A DNA stretch of 64,000 nucleotides from an uncultured Eudoraea sp. (GCF_947490415.1 NZ_CANLGX010000001.1:124001-188000), one strand, 5' to 3'. Positions 18,935 to 29,024 are shown, counted from the stretch's first letter. Numbers and translations: made by a program. The notes: generated by a model from the sequence alone, not told the origin.

Positions 18935-20239
18935 CTAGTTATGACTCTCATGGCCTGTCTTTACTTTTTCCGCTTTTTCGTTCATCATAGATTTTTTACC
19001 TTTTAGCTGGGCCGCTGCATCCACTGTAAATGTTCCATTAGTAACAATATCATCGCCATTTTGCAAGCCATTTAAAACAATGTACCCTTCATTGAGCATA
19101 TCTCCCAGAGCTACTTCCCGCATTTCAAAAACTGGTTCATTTGGGTTAGTCCTGATGTAGACCACCGAGCGTTCCCCCGTCCAAAGAACAGCACTTTCTG
19201 GAATAATGATAGTATCGTCTTTTTGACTTGAAATCATTTGAATTGTCCCCTTTACGAACATCCCGGGTTTTAGTTGCCCATTTTTATTCTCAAGTTCTGC
19301 TCTAACTTCAACAGTGCGTCGGGTAGCGTTCAAAATAGGATCTATAAATACTATCCTGGCTCCTAATATATTGTTAGGGTATGCATTGGTAACAATATTA
19401 ATTTTTTGTCCCTTTTTCAACAGGGAAACCTGATTTTCATAGGCATCAAAAACAGCCCATACCGAGCTTAGATTCGCTAGCTTAAACAAAGGTTGCCCTT
19501 GTTTTACATAATCCCCCTCTTTTACCATAATCATGGAAACCGTACCTGATACATTTGCATAAATAGGGAAATATTCCAGTACTTGACCTGACTCCTCCAT
19601 CTGTTGGATTTGTTTTTCAGTTAGTTTCCAAAGTTTTAGCTTGTTACGCACAGCTTGGTATAAAGCCGGTTGGGATCCTTTTAGGCTTGCCGCTGTTATC
19701 AATTCCTGTTGTGCGGAAACAAGTTCGGGGGAATAGATGGTTGCCAGTTGCTGCCCGCTTCTGACCTCCTCCCCCTCAAAATTAACATACAGCTTTTCTA
19801 TACGACCTTCAAAGTAAGCCGCCTGGGTTGCAATAGCCTTTTCGTTTTCCACGATAGTTCCCGAAAGTTTTAGCGTATTGTCTCCGGAGGTGCCTGAACC
19901 GACAGTCGTGGTTCTAATATCGGCCAACGCCATGGCATTCTTGGTCATTTTGAACTGATCCAGTGCCAAACCATCGGCATCGGATTCAGCGGGTATGAGG
20001 TCCATACCACAAATGGGGCAGTCGCCTGGTTCAGGTTGCATGATTTGAGGATGCATCGAGCATGTCCACATTTCGCCCGATTCCATTTCCTGGCTATGGT
20101 CATGTTCTTCGGCTGAAACTTTATTTGGGTTATTTCCAAAAATCAGGTATCCGGCCAACAAGCCCCCTATGACTGCCAATCCGATGTAAAGAATATTATT
20201 TTTCATAATGCTGAAATTTACTTTTTTTCTTTTAATCAT
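18935..20239 (-). CDS. CusB-like periplasmic adaptor of a heavy-metal RND efflux pump
   Basis: 434 residues. An N-terminal membrane anchor (about 15-34) is followed by a heavy-metal-binding domain (57-83, CSMHP ... CPICGMDL). The adaptor hairpin, lipoyl-like and beta-barrel regions of the CusB/CzcB family follow. It links the inner-membrane pump to the outer-membrane channel and can hand over copper or silver. An alternative start at Met12 (20206) would give a tidier signal anchor; the longer start leaves 4 bases after the ATPase gene. Last gene of the operon. Confidence 0.9.
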   Translation of the reverse strand: MIKRKKVNFSIMKNNILYIGLAVIGGLLAGYLIFGNNPNKVSAEEHDHSQEMESGEMWTCSMHPQIMQPEPGDCPICGMDLIPAESDADGLALDQFKMTKNAMALADIRTTTVGSGTSGDNTLKLSGTIVENEKAIATQAAYFEGRIEKLYVNFEGEEVRSGQQLATIYSPELVSAQQELITAASLKGSQPALYQAVRNKLKLWKLTEKQIQQMEESGQVLEYFPIYANVSGTVSMIMVKEGDYVKQGQPLFKLANLSSVWAVFDAYENQVSLLKKGQKINIVTNAYPNNILGARIVFIDPILNATRRTVEVRAELENKNGQLKPGMFVKGTIQMISSQKDDTIIIPESAVLWTGERSVVYIRTNPNEPVFEMREVALGDMLNEGYIVLNGLQNGDDIVTNGTFTVDAAAQLKGKKSMMNEKAEKVKTGHESHN

Positions 20240-20243
20240 GGGT

Positions 20244-22745
20244 TTAATCTATCGTTGCATTTCTTAATCTGAGCGAATTAGCAATGACAGAAACAGAGCT
20301 AAAACTCATAGCCGCGGCAGCTATCATCGGGGAAAGCAATATCCCGAAAAAGGGATAGAGCACTCCCGCAGCAATCGGTACCCCAAGGGTATTGTACACT
20401 AGGGCGAAGAACAGGTTCTGTTTGATGTTCTTCATTACCTTTTCGCTCAGGTTTCTTGCCTTGACAATTCCATGCAAATCGCCCTTTACCAAAGTAATGG
20501 CCGCACTCTCAATAGCTACGTCTGTTCCTGTGCCCATGGCTATACCTACATCACTTTTCGCCAGTGCCGGGGCATCGTTTATACCATCTCCTGCCATGGC
20601 AACTACTTTTCCATTTCCCTGAAGTCGCTCTACTTCGTTTAACTTATCCGCAGGGAGCATTCCCGCTTTAAAATCAGCCAGATTGAGTTCGCCTGCCACC
20701 GCTTTCGCGGTATCGTGGTTATCTCCTGTGAGCATTATGACTGTGATTCCTTTGCCCTGTAATTCCTTGATTGCCCTGGCACTGGTCCCTTTTATTTTAT
20801 CGCCAATAACAACATAACCTACGGCCTTTTGATCAATAGCCAGGTAAGAAACAGTTTTACCTTGTTTTTGATAGGTCTGGGTTTCGTTTTCCATTGCCTC
20901 CAAAAGAGTTGCATTGGCCTGTTCCATCATTTTAGTATTGCCCAGAGTCGTTTTCCTTCCGTTCACATTGCCTTCAACGCCTTTACCTGTTACCGCATTG
21001 AAACCATCAGCTTTGAGGAATACCACCTCCTGTTCTTTACCATATTTTATGGTGGCTTCCGCTAAGGGATGTTCACTCAAACTGTTCAGCGATACGATGT
21101 ATTGTAACACCTCTTTTTCGTTAAGACTATCCCCGAATGCACCAACTTTTTCAACCGTTGGTTTTCCTTCCGTAATGGTTCCCGTCTTATCTATAATCAA
21201 AGTATCTACCTTATCCATCTTTTCCAGGGCTTCGGCATTCTTGATAAGTACCCCATTCTGTGCTCCCTTGCCCACACCAACCATCACCGACATCGGTGTA
21301 GCTAATCCCAACGCACATGGGCAAGCGATTATCAATACCGCAATCGCATTGACGAGGGCATAGACATAGACAGGTTCCGGACCCCAAACCGCCCAGACTA
21401 TAAAAGTGATGATCGCTATAATAACGACCACCGGAACAAAATAGCCCGAAACTGTATCCGCTAACTTCTGAATAGGTGCACGGCTACGACTCGCATCATT
21501 GACCATTTGGATAATTTGGGAGAGTAAGGTATCTGATCCAACTTTTTCTGCCTTCATCAAAAAGGACTGATTACCGTTGATAGTTCCGCTACTTACTTTG
21601 TCGCCAGGGCTTTTGTTCACGGGAATGGGTTCGCCCGTAATCATGGATTCATCAATGGAGGTCTCGCCTTCCGCAATTACACCATCCACAGGAATTTTGT
21701 CGCCTGGTTTTACCCTTAATATATCGCCCAATTGTATCTGATCTATGGGAACTTCCTCTTCCTGATCATTGACAATCCTAACAGCCTTATTGGGTGCCAT
21801 CTTCAACAATTCCTTTACTGCGGAATTTGTTTTACTATGTGCCCTTGCCTCCAATACTTGCCCTAACAATACCAAGGTAAGAATGACAGCAGCGGCTTCA
21901 AAATAGACGTGAACGCTTCCCGATTCCGTTTTGAATTGAGCAGGGAAAAAGTCTGGAAAGAGCATTCCGAATACACTAAAGAGCCAGGCCACCCCTGCTC
22001 CTATTCCTATTAGGGTAAACATATTGAGATTCCAAGTCTTGATGGAGCGATAAGCTCGTTCAAAGAACATCCATGTTGCATAGAACACTACAGGAATGGA
22101 AAGTGCGAATTGGATCCAGTTCCAGTTTTTCTGCTCCATGACATCATAAAACGGATTATCAGGCAACATCTCGGACATCGCAATCACAAAGATGGGCAAG
22201 GTGAAGGCCAATGCTATCCAAAACTTTTTGAGCAATTTTTTATAGGACTTTTCCTCAGCTGAAAGGTCGGGTTCGATCGGAACGAGATCCATCCCACAGA
22301 TAGGACAACTACCCGGTTCATCCCTGACGATTTCAGGATGCATAGGGCAGGTGTATTGGTTTGAAGCTGTGAGCGGGACATTTTGTTCCTCTATTAAATC
22401 CATTCCGCAGACAGGACAATCCCCGGGATGATCATAGGTCTTATCGCCTTCACAATGCATCGGGCAATAAAATGTCCCTGTACCTTTTCCATTGGGTATT
22501 TCCGTTTTATTTTCTTCTGTATGTTGATGTTTGCCCTGTTCATAGATGCTATATCCACCTCCACCATTTTTCAACGCCTCTTGCAACTTGTAGATGGGAA
22601 TGTGATTTTCCATCTCAATGGTTGCCTCCTCTTTTTCTAAATCTACTGAAACCACGGTTACACCCTTCACTTTTACAAGTGTTTCCTGAACATGGTTTCT
22701 GCAGCCATTACAGGTCATTCCGTATATGTGATAGGTGTGTTTCAA
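20244..22745 (-). CDS. Copper-translocating P-type ATPase
   Basis: 833 residues. An N-terminal HMA domain (GMTCNGC, 9-15) is followed by two heavy-metal-binding domains (about 92-118 and 131-156, each ending CPVCGMDL or CPICGMDL). The P1B-ATPase core shows the CPC metal site (IACPCALGLATP), the phosphorylated Asp in DKTGTITEGKP and the hinge GDGINDAPALAKSD. It pumps Cu(I) or Ag(I) out of the cytoplasm at the cost of ATP. The gene starts 3 bases after the DUF3347 gene. Probably copA-like; the exact metal cannot be read from the sequence. Confidence 0.95.
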   Translation of the reverse strand: MKHTYHIYGMTCNGCRNHVQETLVKVKGVTVVSVDLEKEEATIEMENHIPIYKLQEALKNGGGGYSIYEQGKHQHTEENKTEIPNGKGTGTFYCPMHCEGDKTYDHPGDCPVCGMDLIEEQNVPLTASNQYTCPMHPEIVRDEPGSCPICGMDLVPIEPDLSAEEKSYKKLLKKFWIALAFTLPIFVIAMSEMLPDNPFYDVMEQKNWNWIQFALSIPVVFYATWMFFERAYRSIKTWNLNMFTLIGIGAGVAWLFSVFGMLFPDFFPAQFKTESGSVHVYFEAAAVILTLVLLGQVLEARAHSKTNSAVKELLKMAPNKAVRIVNDQEEEVPIDQIQLGDILRVKPGDKIPVDGVIAEGETSIDESMITGEPIPVNKSPGDKVSSGTINGNQSFLMKAEKVGSDTLLSQIIQMVNDASRSRAPIQKLADTVSGYFVPVVVIIAIITFIVWAVWGPEPVYVYALVNAIAVLIIACPCALGLATPMSVMVGVGKGAQNGVLIKNAEALEKMDKVDTLIIDKTGTITEGKPTVEKVGAFGDSLNEKEVLQYIVSLNSLSEHPLAEATIKYGKEQEVVFLKADGFNAVTGKGVEGNVNGRKTTLGNTKMMEQANATLLEAMENETQTYQKQGKTVSYLAIDQKAVGYVVIGDKIKGTSARAIKELQGKGITVIMLTGDNHDTAKAVAGELNLADFKAGMLPADKLNEVERLQGNGKVVAMAGDGINDAPALAKSDVGIAMGTGTDVAIESAAITLVKGDLHGIVKARNLSEKVMKNIKQNLFFALVYNTLGVPIAAGVLYPFFGILLSPMIAAAAMSFSSVSVIANSLRLRNATID

Positions 22746-22748
22746 ATT

Positions 22749-23294
22749 TTACTTTTTTATGGTTTCAGTGACTTTTCCACATTTCAGCATCTTCTCTCCG
22801 TAATACGGATTCCTGATTTCTTCTGCATTGGAAATCCAATAGCCCCCTTTCCCTTCAAAGGCCATAGGGCAAAACTGCTTGTAGATGGCGCCTTCAGAAA
22901 TAGATTCTTTGAACAATGGTTCCACCTTCTCTGTAAACTGGGAAAATAGCTCCCTTTGTTTTTCAATGTCTTTGGCATCGGCCATGGCTATGGCCATCGA
23001 CTTCATTTCCTCCCATTCCCCGGCAAAACTTTCAGCAAGATTTCCGGCAGCAAGGTTCACCTCATCGGGGTTAGAGTTGACCAAAGCCACTCGAATCTGC
23101 TGATAATTTTGAAACACCTTTCCGGTCATTCCATCTGAAAAGGAGGCATCGGCTATTTCAGGGGTGCTTTCTTTTTTAGCCTCGATTCCTGCTGGTGAAC
23201 TCATTTTATTATCCTGCTTTTTCGTTGCATCACCACACGAGGATAAAGAAATAACAATAATAGTTGTGATTGTTAAGGTTACATTTCGTTTCAT
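22749..23294 (-). CDS. DUF3347-domain lipoprotein, probable periplasmic copper-binding protein
   Basis: 181 residues. The signal peptide ends in a lipobox (ISLSSC). The body matches the DUF3347 family, with a C-terminal metal-site-like segment: CPMAFEGKGGYWISN, then NPYYGEKMLKCG. The two cysteines and nearby methionines suggest copper binding. In other Bacteroidota this domain is also fused to CusB-type adaptors, which fits its place inside the pump operon. The gene is 3 bases upstream of the ATPase gene. Confidence 0.85.
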   Translation of the reverse strand: MKRNVTLTITTIIVISLSSCGDATKKQDNKMSSPAGIEAKKESTPEIADASFSDGMTGKVFQNYQQIRVALVNSNPDEVNLAAGNLAESFAGEWEEMKSMAIAMADAKDIEKQRELFSQFTEKVEPLFKESISEGAIYKQFCPMAFEGKGGYWISNAEEIRNPYYGEKMLKCGKVTETIKK

Positions 23295-23354
23295 CTTCTT
23301 ATTTTTTAGGGTTTAAATTTAAAATTGATACTGATAATTATGTAATTGTATTTT

Positions 23355-24572
23355 TTATTGATTAGTTAAATAATTGATTATGGTCATTTGAACATAATAA
23401 TTTTTGACGGCCTCTATAAGGTTTATCTGAAAGCGCAATTGCAGTTCCTGGATGTCAAGTACATCATTGAAATCTATTGTTCCTGTTTCATAGTTTTTTA
23501 TAAGAATTTCCTCCGCATTTTTAGCCTGTTCCAAATTCCTTAGTTGCGTTTTGTATTTAATATAGGATGCTTCCTTATTATTGAGGGCATCGCTCAAAAT
23601 AGTTTCCAATAGATTTCTTTGATTCGCTTTTTGTGCATTGATTTCCTCTTGTCGCAATTCATTCTGTACGGTTCTCGATTTATAATTATTGTTGAAAATG
23701 GGAATGGACAAGGAAACCATCGGCATTAGAATATCTTTCCCATTATCACTAAAGTCCATACCTGGTCTCTTCGCTACGGGTATATAATCCAACCCAAAAC
23801 CGAGATTGGGATTTGCCTCCTTTTGATTTAAAACTTCGGAATGTGCTACCGATTCATACAGCCTATCATATTTTTCTAATTCTGGATGCAGTTCTAATTG
23901 AACCTGCTGGATTTCAATAGGTTCTTCTACCGATAAGGCATCCACAACGGCAATAGAAGTATTTTCATTCCGGTTCAAGAAATTATTGAACTGCGTTTGG
24001 ACTGCCTTATATTCCTGCTCCAATACCTGTTTGGCTTCTTTAAGTTCATTCTGTCTTATCTGGAGTCTTAGAACATCTACGGCAGATGCGCCACCGACTT
24101 CAACCGAGGTCAAGGCCAACTTTTCATAAGTATTCAGGAGTTGAATGTTTTCCTCTAATACCACTTGTTTCTCCTCAATGGCGTATAGTTCATAATAGGA
24201 TTGTGATACCGATAATCGCAATTTTCTTTTGGTAATCACAATGTCCAAATAATCTACTTCGGCCAGAGAACTTGCATAGTTTTCCCGCAATGTAATAGAC
24301 CCAAACCAGGGAAGCATCTGTTTCACCGAAAACCGCGCTTTTTGTGCGCCAGTTCTCGTTTCAGGTTCGCTTACAAAAACACCTGCGCTTACTTCCGTTT
24401 TGGGGAAGGCATCTGCTTCTTCCACTTTCTCCTTCGAAATATTGTACCTGAGTTCAAATGCCTGCACTTCGGGATTGTTGTTTTCAGCCTCCTGAATATA
24501 GGCGTCCAGGGTTTGGGCTTTTAGAGCCGTAACCATTAATAATCCTATTACTATGTTTATTATATTTTTCAT
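23355..24572 (-). CDS. TolC-family outer-membrane efflux protein (CusC-like)
   Basis: 405 residues with a signal peptide (cleavage near residue 20, LKAQT) and two long helical stretches typical of TolC proteins. The family forms the trimeric channel that carries substrate across the outer membrane. The start codon overlaps the stop of the CusA-like gene by 4 bases, showing translational coupling with the pump. Confidence 0.92.
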   Translation of the reverse strand: MKNIINIVIGLLMVTALKAQTLDAYIQEAENNNPEVQAFELRYNISKEKVEEADAFPKTEVSAGVFVSEPETRTGAQKARFSVKQMLPWFGSITLRENYASSLAEVDYLDIVITKRKLRLSVSQSYYELYAIEEKQVVLEENIQLLNTYEKLALTSVEVGGASAVDVLRLQIRQNELKEAKQVLEQEYKAVQTQFNNFLNRNENTSIAVVDALSVEEPIEIQQVQLELHPELEKYDRLYESVAHSEVLNQKEANPNLGFGLDYIPVAKRPGMDFSDNGKDILMPMVSLSIPIFNNNYKSRTVQNELRQEEINAQKANQRNLLETILSDALNNKEASYIKYKTQLRNLEQAKNAEEILIKNYETGTIDFNDVLDIQELQLRFQINLIEAVKNYYVQMTIINYLTNQ

Positions 24573-27500
24573 GCATTTATTCTTTTAAGTTGCCACTCGC
24601 TTTTCCAACTAAACAATACCGGAACCACCAAGAGGGTTATCAGGGCAATCAGCATACCACCGAAAGAGGGTATTGCCATGGGAATCATAATATCGCTTCC
24701 CCGACCTGTAGACGTTAACACTGGCAATAAAGCCAGTATGGTCGTTGCCGTGGTCATCAAGCAAGGACGTATCCGTTTTTCCCCTGCTTCCACTACTGAT
24801 GCCCTAACGGCTTCCAGAGTACTGGGTTTGTTCCGTTCAAAGGTCTGGGTCAAGTATGTGGCCATGACCACACCATCATCTGTGGCTATCCCAAAAAGTG
24901 CAATAAATCCTACCCAAACTGCTACGCTTAAATTAATAGTATGCATCTGAAACATATCACGTAAATTCTCACCAAAGAAATTGAAATTTAAAAACCAATC
25001 CTGTCCATAGAACCAAATCATAATAAAACCTCCTGCAAAAGCCACAGCGATTCCAGTAAAAACCATAAGCGAAGTGGATACCGAACGGAACTGGAAATAC
25101 AGAATCAAAAAGATAATAAGCAAAGCCAATGGCACGACTACGGATAAAGTTTTTTCTGCCCGTAGCTGATTTTCATAGGTACCTGTAAATTGATAGTTGA
25201 TGCCATTGGGAACTACCAGTTCTCCGTTGTCTATTTTTTGTTGGATAAGGGCCTGCGAATTCTCTACTACATTGACTTCGGCAAAACCGTCCAACTTATC
25301 GAATAACACATAGCCCACTAAAAAAGTATCCTCGCTTTTGATGACCTGAGGCCCTTTTTCATAGCGGATGTTAACCAGTTCGCTCAAAGGAACAGAATTG
25401 CCCTTTGCCACCGGAACATAAATGTTCTTTATGTCAGTCGGGTTTTCCCGGAGCTCCCTTGGGTAGCGTACCCGAACCCCATAGCGTTCCCTGCCCTCCA
25501 CCGTCTGGGTCAATATCATACCACCAACAGCTACTTCTAAGACCTGCTGCACATCTTCGATTTGGATTCCATATCTGACCAGAGCCTCCCTATCAATATC
25601 TATTAGCAGGTAAGGTTTACCAACTATCCTATCGGCAAATACTGCTTCATCCTTGACCCCTTCTACCTCTTTCAGGATATTCTCCAGTTGGATGCCAAAG
25701 GCTTCAATTTGCCGTAAATCCTGACCCTTGACCTTGATACCCATCGGTGCGCGCATTCCTGTTTGTAGCATAACCAACCGGGTTTCGATAGGCTGTAATT
25801 TGGGAGCAGATGTAACTCCGGGCAAACGCGTTAGACGGATAATTTCGTTCCAAATATCATCGGGGGATTGTATTTCCGGTCGCCAATTACGGTAGTACTC
25901 CCCATCGGGATCGGGAATCAAATTATCAAAACCGATTTCTGAGAAATCTTCAAGATCGGTTTCCTCATATTCATGGGCTTTTTCTTCCAGTAACGTATTC
26001 GGGTTTAAAATAAAATTGCCGTCATTTAATACGAATAGTCCATCATTATTTACCTTAAAACGCTGCTGTTTGCCAGCTTCGTTTAGCATGTATTCAGGTT
26101 TGTACTGAATCATATTTTCGTACATGGATAATGGCGCAGGATCCAGTGCGGATTCCGTTCGCCCCGCCTTACCAACTACAGTTTCGATTTCAGGGATAGT
26201 GGCTACGGCCATATCCAATTGTTGCAACACCCGTTTATTTTCTTCCACCCCGGCATGGGGAAGGGATGTAGGCATCAACAAAAACGAACCTTCGTTTAAG
26301 GAGGGCATAAACTCCTTGCCTGTATTTTGCATGATAAGTACTCCGAAAACGACGATCACAGTTGGAATGAACAGGAACAGCAATTTGTTACGCAAGGCCC
26401 AACTCAAGATGCTGGTGTAATATTTACGAAAGGTTATAAATACCGCCAAAAGCCCAAAGCAGATTAGCGATACAAAAACCAAATTCCACAAAATATTCTT
26501 GTCCAAACCCAAAGGCCGCCAATATTCTGCCAGAAGAAAAATGATGACCAAAACCGAGATAACGATATTGATGAGATTTGCACGTTTTTCGGTTAAAGAG
26601 AACCCGTTGAACAAACGTGATGCCAGTTCAGGATTCTTTAACAGCCCGACTATTCCAAATGCAATTAATACTAATCCTGGCCAGTAACCATAGACAACGG
26701 CCAGAAGCCCTAGAAAGGCAAAAATTCCGTTGATGACATAACCCAAGGTCTTTTTACCACTTTTCTTTCTAAAGAGGAAGGCGGCAAAAGGAGGTATGAG
26801 AAACAAAGCGACTATTATGGATGCAGTCAAAGCAAAGGTTTTTGTAAAAGCTAACGGTCGGAATAGTTTTCCTTCAGCCCCTATCATCGTAAATACCGGA
26901 ATGAAACTGATAATGGTGGTCATAACCGCCGTAAGGATAGCACCCGAAACTTCGGCCGTAGCATTATATACAACCGTGTTTATGGGCAGTTTTTCTCCAT
27001 TCTCGTCCAGATGTCGGATGATATTTTCGGAGAGGATGACACCCACGTCCACCATGGTTCCGATTGCAATTGCAATTCCGGAAAGTGCCACTATATTGGC
27101 ATCCACACCAAAAAGTTTCATAGCAACGAAAACCATCAAAACCGCCACTGGCAACAATCCTGATATAAGAATAGAAGCCCGTAAGTTGAATACCATGATA
27201 ATGATGACCAAAATGGTAATCAGTATTTCCAGGGTTAACGCTTCATTGAGCGTTCCCAGGGTTTCCTGTATCAGTTCCGTACGATCATAAAAAGGCACTA
27301 TGGTCAATTGAGATGTACTGCCGTCTGCCAATTCTTTGGATGGTAAACCCGAACTTAGTTCCTTTATTTTTTCCTTTACATTATTGATAACCTCTAACGG
27401 GTTTGCTCCATATCTGGCCACGACAACACCGCCAACAACTTCTGCACCTTCCTTATCGAGAATACCACGGCGAACTGCAGGGCCGAGCGAAACACTGGCA

Positions 27501-28336
27501 ATATCCTTTATACGAATGGAAGTATAATCCTCCGAAGTGACTACGGCATTTTTTATGTCTTCCAAAGATTCAACATAGCCAAGACCTCTAACCAGGTATT
27601 CAGCCTGATTGATTTCCAAGGTCTGGGCACCAATATCACGATTGCTCTTTTTGACCGCATTAACCACATCATGAAGACCTATATTATACTGCTTCATCAA
27701 TTCAGGATTAACATCAATCTGGTATTCCTTTACATAACCACCGATAGAAGCTACTTCGGAGACCCCGCTTGCGGCGGAAAGGGCGAATTTTACATAGTAG
27801 TCCTGAACACTTCGCAATTCCTGTAAATCCCAGCCGCCTGTAACATTTCCTTCTTTATCCCTGCCTTCTAATGTGTACCAGAAAATTTGTCCCAGGCCCG
27901 TTGCATCAGGCCCCAGGGCAGGGTTTACTCCCTCCGGCAATAAATTACCAGGTAGCGAGTTCAGTTTTTCAAGAATTCGGCTGCGGCTCCAATAGAATTC
28001 CACATCCTCTTCAAAAATTATGTAGATGCTCGAAAACCCGAACATAGAGGAACTGCGTATTGTTCTGACTCCCGGTATGCCCAATAAAGATGATGTTAAC
28101 GGATATGAAATCTGGTCTTCAATATCCTGGGGAGAACGACCGGGCCATTTGGTAAAAACAATTTGTTGGTTCTCGCCTATATCCGGAATAGCATCCACCG
28201 CCACGGGATTACTTGGTAAAAATCCAATGTCCCAGTTAAACGGTGCGTTCACAATTCCCCATCCTACAAAAAGGACAAGCATCAGAACAGCAATCAGTTT
28301 GTTATTTATGAGAAATTTAATGCCCTTGTTTAGCAT
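24569..28336 (-). CDS. CusA/CzcA-type heavy-metal RND efflux pump
   Basis: 1255 residues, inner-membrane proton-driven pump of the HME-RND family. The signature GIAIAIGTMVDVGVILSEN (about 421-438) with its key Asp is intact. It is about 200 residues longer than E. coli CusA (about 1047). I locate the extra length in a hydrophobic insert around 524-635, holding about four extra membrane helices, and a hydrophilic insert around 745-825. The strong link to a copper ATPase suggests Cu(I)/Ag(I) export. It overlaps the TolC gene by 4 bases. Confidence 0.93.
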   Translation of the reverse strand: MLNKGIKFLINNKLIAVLMLVLFVGWGIVNAPFNWDIGFLPSNPVAVDAIPDIGENQQIVFTKWPGRSPQDIEDQISYPLTSSLLGIPGVRTIRSSSMFGFSSIYIIFEEDVEFYWSRSRILEKLNSLPGNLLPEGVNPALGPDATGLGQIFWYTLEGRDKEGNVTGGWDLQELRSVQDYYVKFALSAASGVSEVASIGGYVKEYQIDVNPELMKQYNIGLHDVVNAVKKSNRDIGAQTLEINQAEYLVRGLGYVESLEDIKNAVVTSEDYTSIRIKDIASVSLGPAVRRGILDKEGAEVVGGVVVARYGANPLEVINNVKEKIKELSSGLPSKELADGSTSQLTIVPFYDRTELIQETLGTLNEALTLEILITILVIIIMVFNLRASILISGLLPVAVLMVFVAMKLFGVDANIVALSGIAIAIGTMVDVGVILSENIIRHLDENGEKLPINTVVYNATAEVSGAILTAVMTTIISFIPVFTMIGAEGKLFRPLAFTKTFALTASIIVALFLIPPFAAFLFRKKSGKKTLGYVINGIFAFLGLLAVVYGYWPGLVLIAFGIVGLLKNPELASRLFNGFSLTEKRANLINIVISVLVIIFLLAEYWRPLGLDKNILWNLVFVSLICFGLLAVFITFRKYYTSILSWALRNKLLFLFIPTVIVVFGVLIMQNTGKEFMPSLNEGSFLLMPTSLPHAGVEENKRVLQQLDMAVATIPEIETVVGKAGRTESALDPAPLSMYENMIQYKPEYMLNEAGKQQRFKVNNDGLFVLNDGNFILNPNTLLEEKAHEYEETDLEDFSEIGFDNLIPDPDGEYYRNWRPEIQSPDDIWNEIIRLTRLPGVTSAPKLQPIETRLVMLQTGMRAPMGIKVKGQDLRQIEAFGIQLENILKEVEGVKDEAVFADRIVGKPYLLIDIDREALVRYGIQIEDVQQVLEVAVGGMILTQTVEGRERYGVRVRYPRELRENPTDIKNIYVPVAKGNSVPLSELVNIRYEKGPQVIKSEDTFLVGYVLFDKLDGFAEVNVVENSQALIQQKIDNGELVVPNGINYQFTGTYENQLRAEKTLSVVVPLALLIIFLILYFQFRSVSTSLMVFTGIAVAFAGGFIMIWFYGQDWFLNFNFFGENLRDMFQMHTINLSVAVWVGFIALFGIATDDGVVMATYLTQTFERNKPSTLEAVRASVVEAGEKRIRPCLMTTATTILALLPVLTSTGRGSDIMIPMAIPSFGGMLIALITLLVVPVLFSWKSEWQLKRINA

Positions 28337-28393
28337 ATGAATCGATTATTAAACAGTTAGAATCTGAAGTTGACCAATAGTATAATCAACAGC

Positions 28394-28430
28394 TTAAGCC
28401 CAAAAAACAGCAAGAACTGTCGGGCCTTAA
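28394..28430. other. Hairpin between the HYC_CC_PP gene and the cusA-like gene
   Basis: TTAAGCCC (28394-28401) faces GGGCCTTAA (28422-28430), with one bulged G. An inner ACAG/CTGT pair closes the stem. There is no T-run. It may slow decay or set differential expression between the small gene and the pump; this is a guess. Confidence 0.35.
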
Positions 28431-28446
28431 TTTCAATGTTTAAAAA

Positions 28447-28869
28447 TCAAATGAGAAAAGTCTGATCGAGAATTTGTATATCCCTGATCAGGAGGGGTGG
28501 GGAATACTCTTTGAAAGAAATGAGGTTTTTATCAACCGTTTCAAATAAGTTAACATAAGTGTCATAGAATGTTGAGATAAAGATCTGCTGCTCAAAAGTG
28601 AATTGGTCAAATGAAATTTTCAGATCATCCTGACCTTCCAGAACTATTTCCAAATCGGTGCAGCAATCCATCTCCATTTCCATAATGGAAGTCTCTCCTG
28701 TTGCTTTAGAAGAACTGGCTTTCATTGAACAGTTTTCTGCAGTTTTATAAAAACTGAAATCCACCAACTGGTCACCACAATAATGCATATCTACCGTAAA
28801 AGACATGGTAGAGAATAACACCAAAAGTGCCATGGTAAAAGATACTATTTGACGCAAAGTTTCCTTCAT
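28447..28869 (-). CDS. HYC_CC_PP family small exported protein
   Basis: 140 residues with a signal peptide (about 1-27). It carries the family's HYCG motif right after the signal (MHYCGDQLVDF) and a downstream CC pair in MDCCTDLE, then a C-terminal Pro-Pro (YSPPLLI). The family is found next to copper/silver efflux genes in Bacteroidota, and the Cys/His/Met residues suggest metal binding. It is first in the minus-strand metal operon, 110 bases before the pump gene. Confidence 0.82.
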   Translation of the reverse strand: MKETLRQIVSFTMALLVLFSTMSFTVDMHYCGDQLVDFSFYKTAENCSMKASSSKATGETSIMEMEMDCCTDLEIVLEGQDDLKISFDQFTFEQQIFISTFYDTYVNLFETVDKNLISFKEYSPPLLIRDIQILDQTFLI

Positions 28870-28877
28870 CAGTAATA

Positions 28878-28885
28878 CAAAACTA
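28878..28885 (-). promoter_or_regulatory. Possible -7 box of the copper operon
   Basis: Reads TAGTTTTG on the minus strand, matching TAnnTTTG, only 8 bases before the HYC_CC_PP start codon. That would give a nearly leaderless transcript. No TTTG is found at normal spacing. No regulator gene or obvious operator is adjacent. Confidence 0.4.
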
Positions 28886-29024
28886 CGAAAATTTGTCTTT
28901 TATTGTATTGGTTAACAAAAGTTTAAATATTCATTCGCTCTAATTTAGAAGATCATTTCGCTAAGATTTGTTTAAAACGCCATTATTAAAATCTACATTT
29001 TGAATACTTTTACAAAAAAATAAT

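Noticed and set aside
26796-27290. 164-residue plus-strand frame inside the RND pump gene
   Set aside because: Antisense to the conserved membrane region of the pump; low-complexity shadow.
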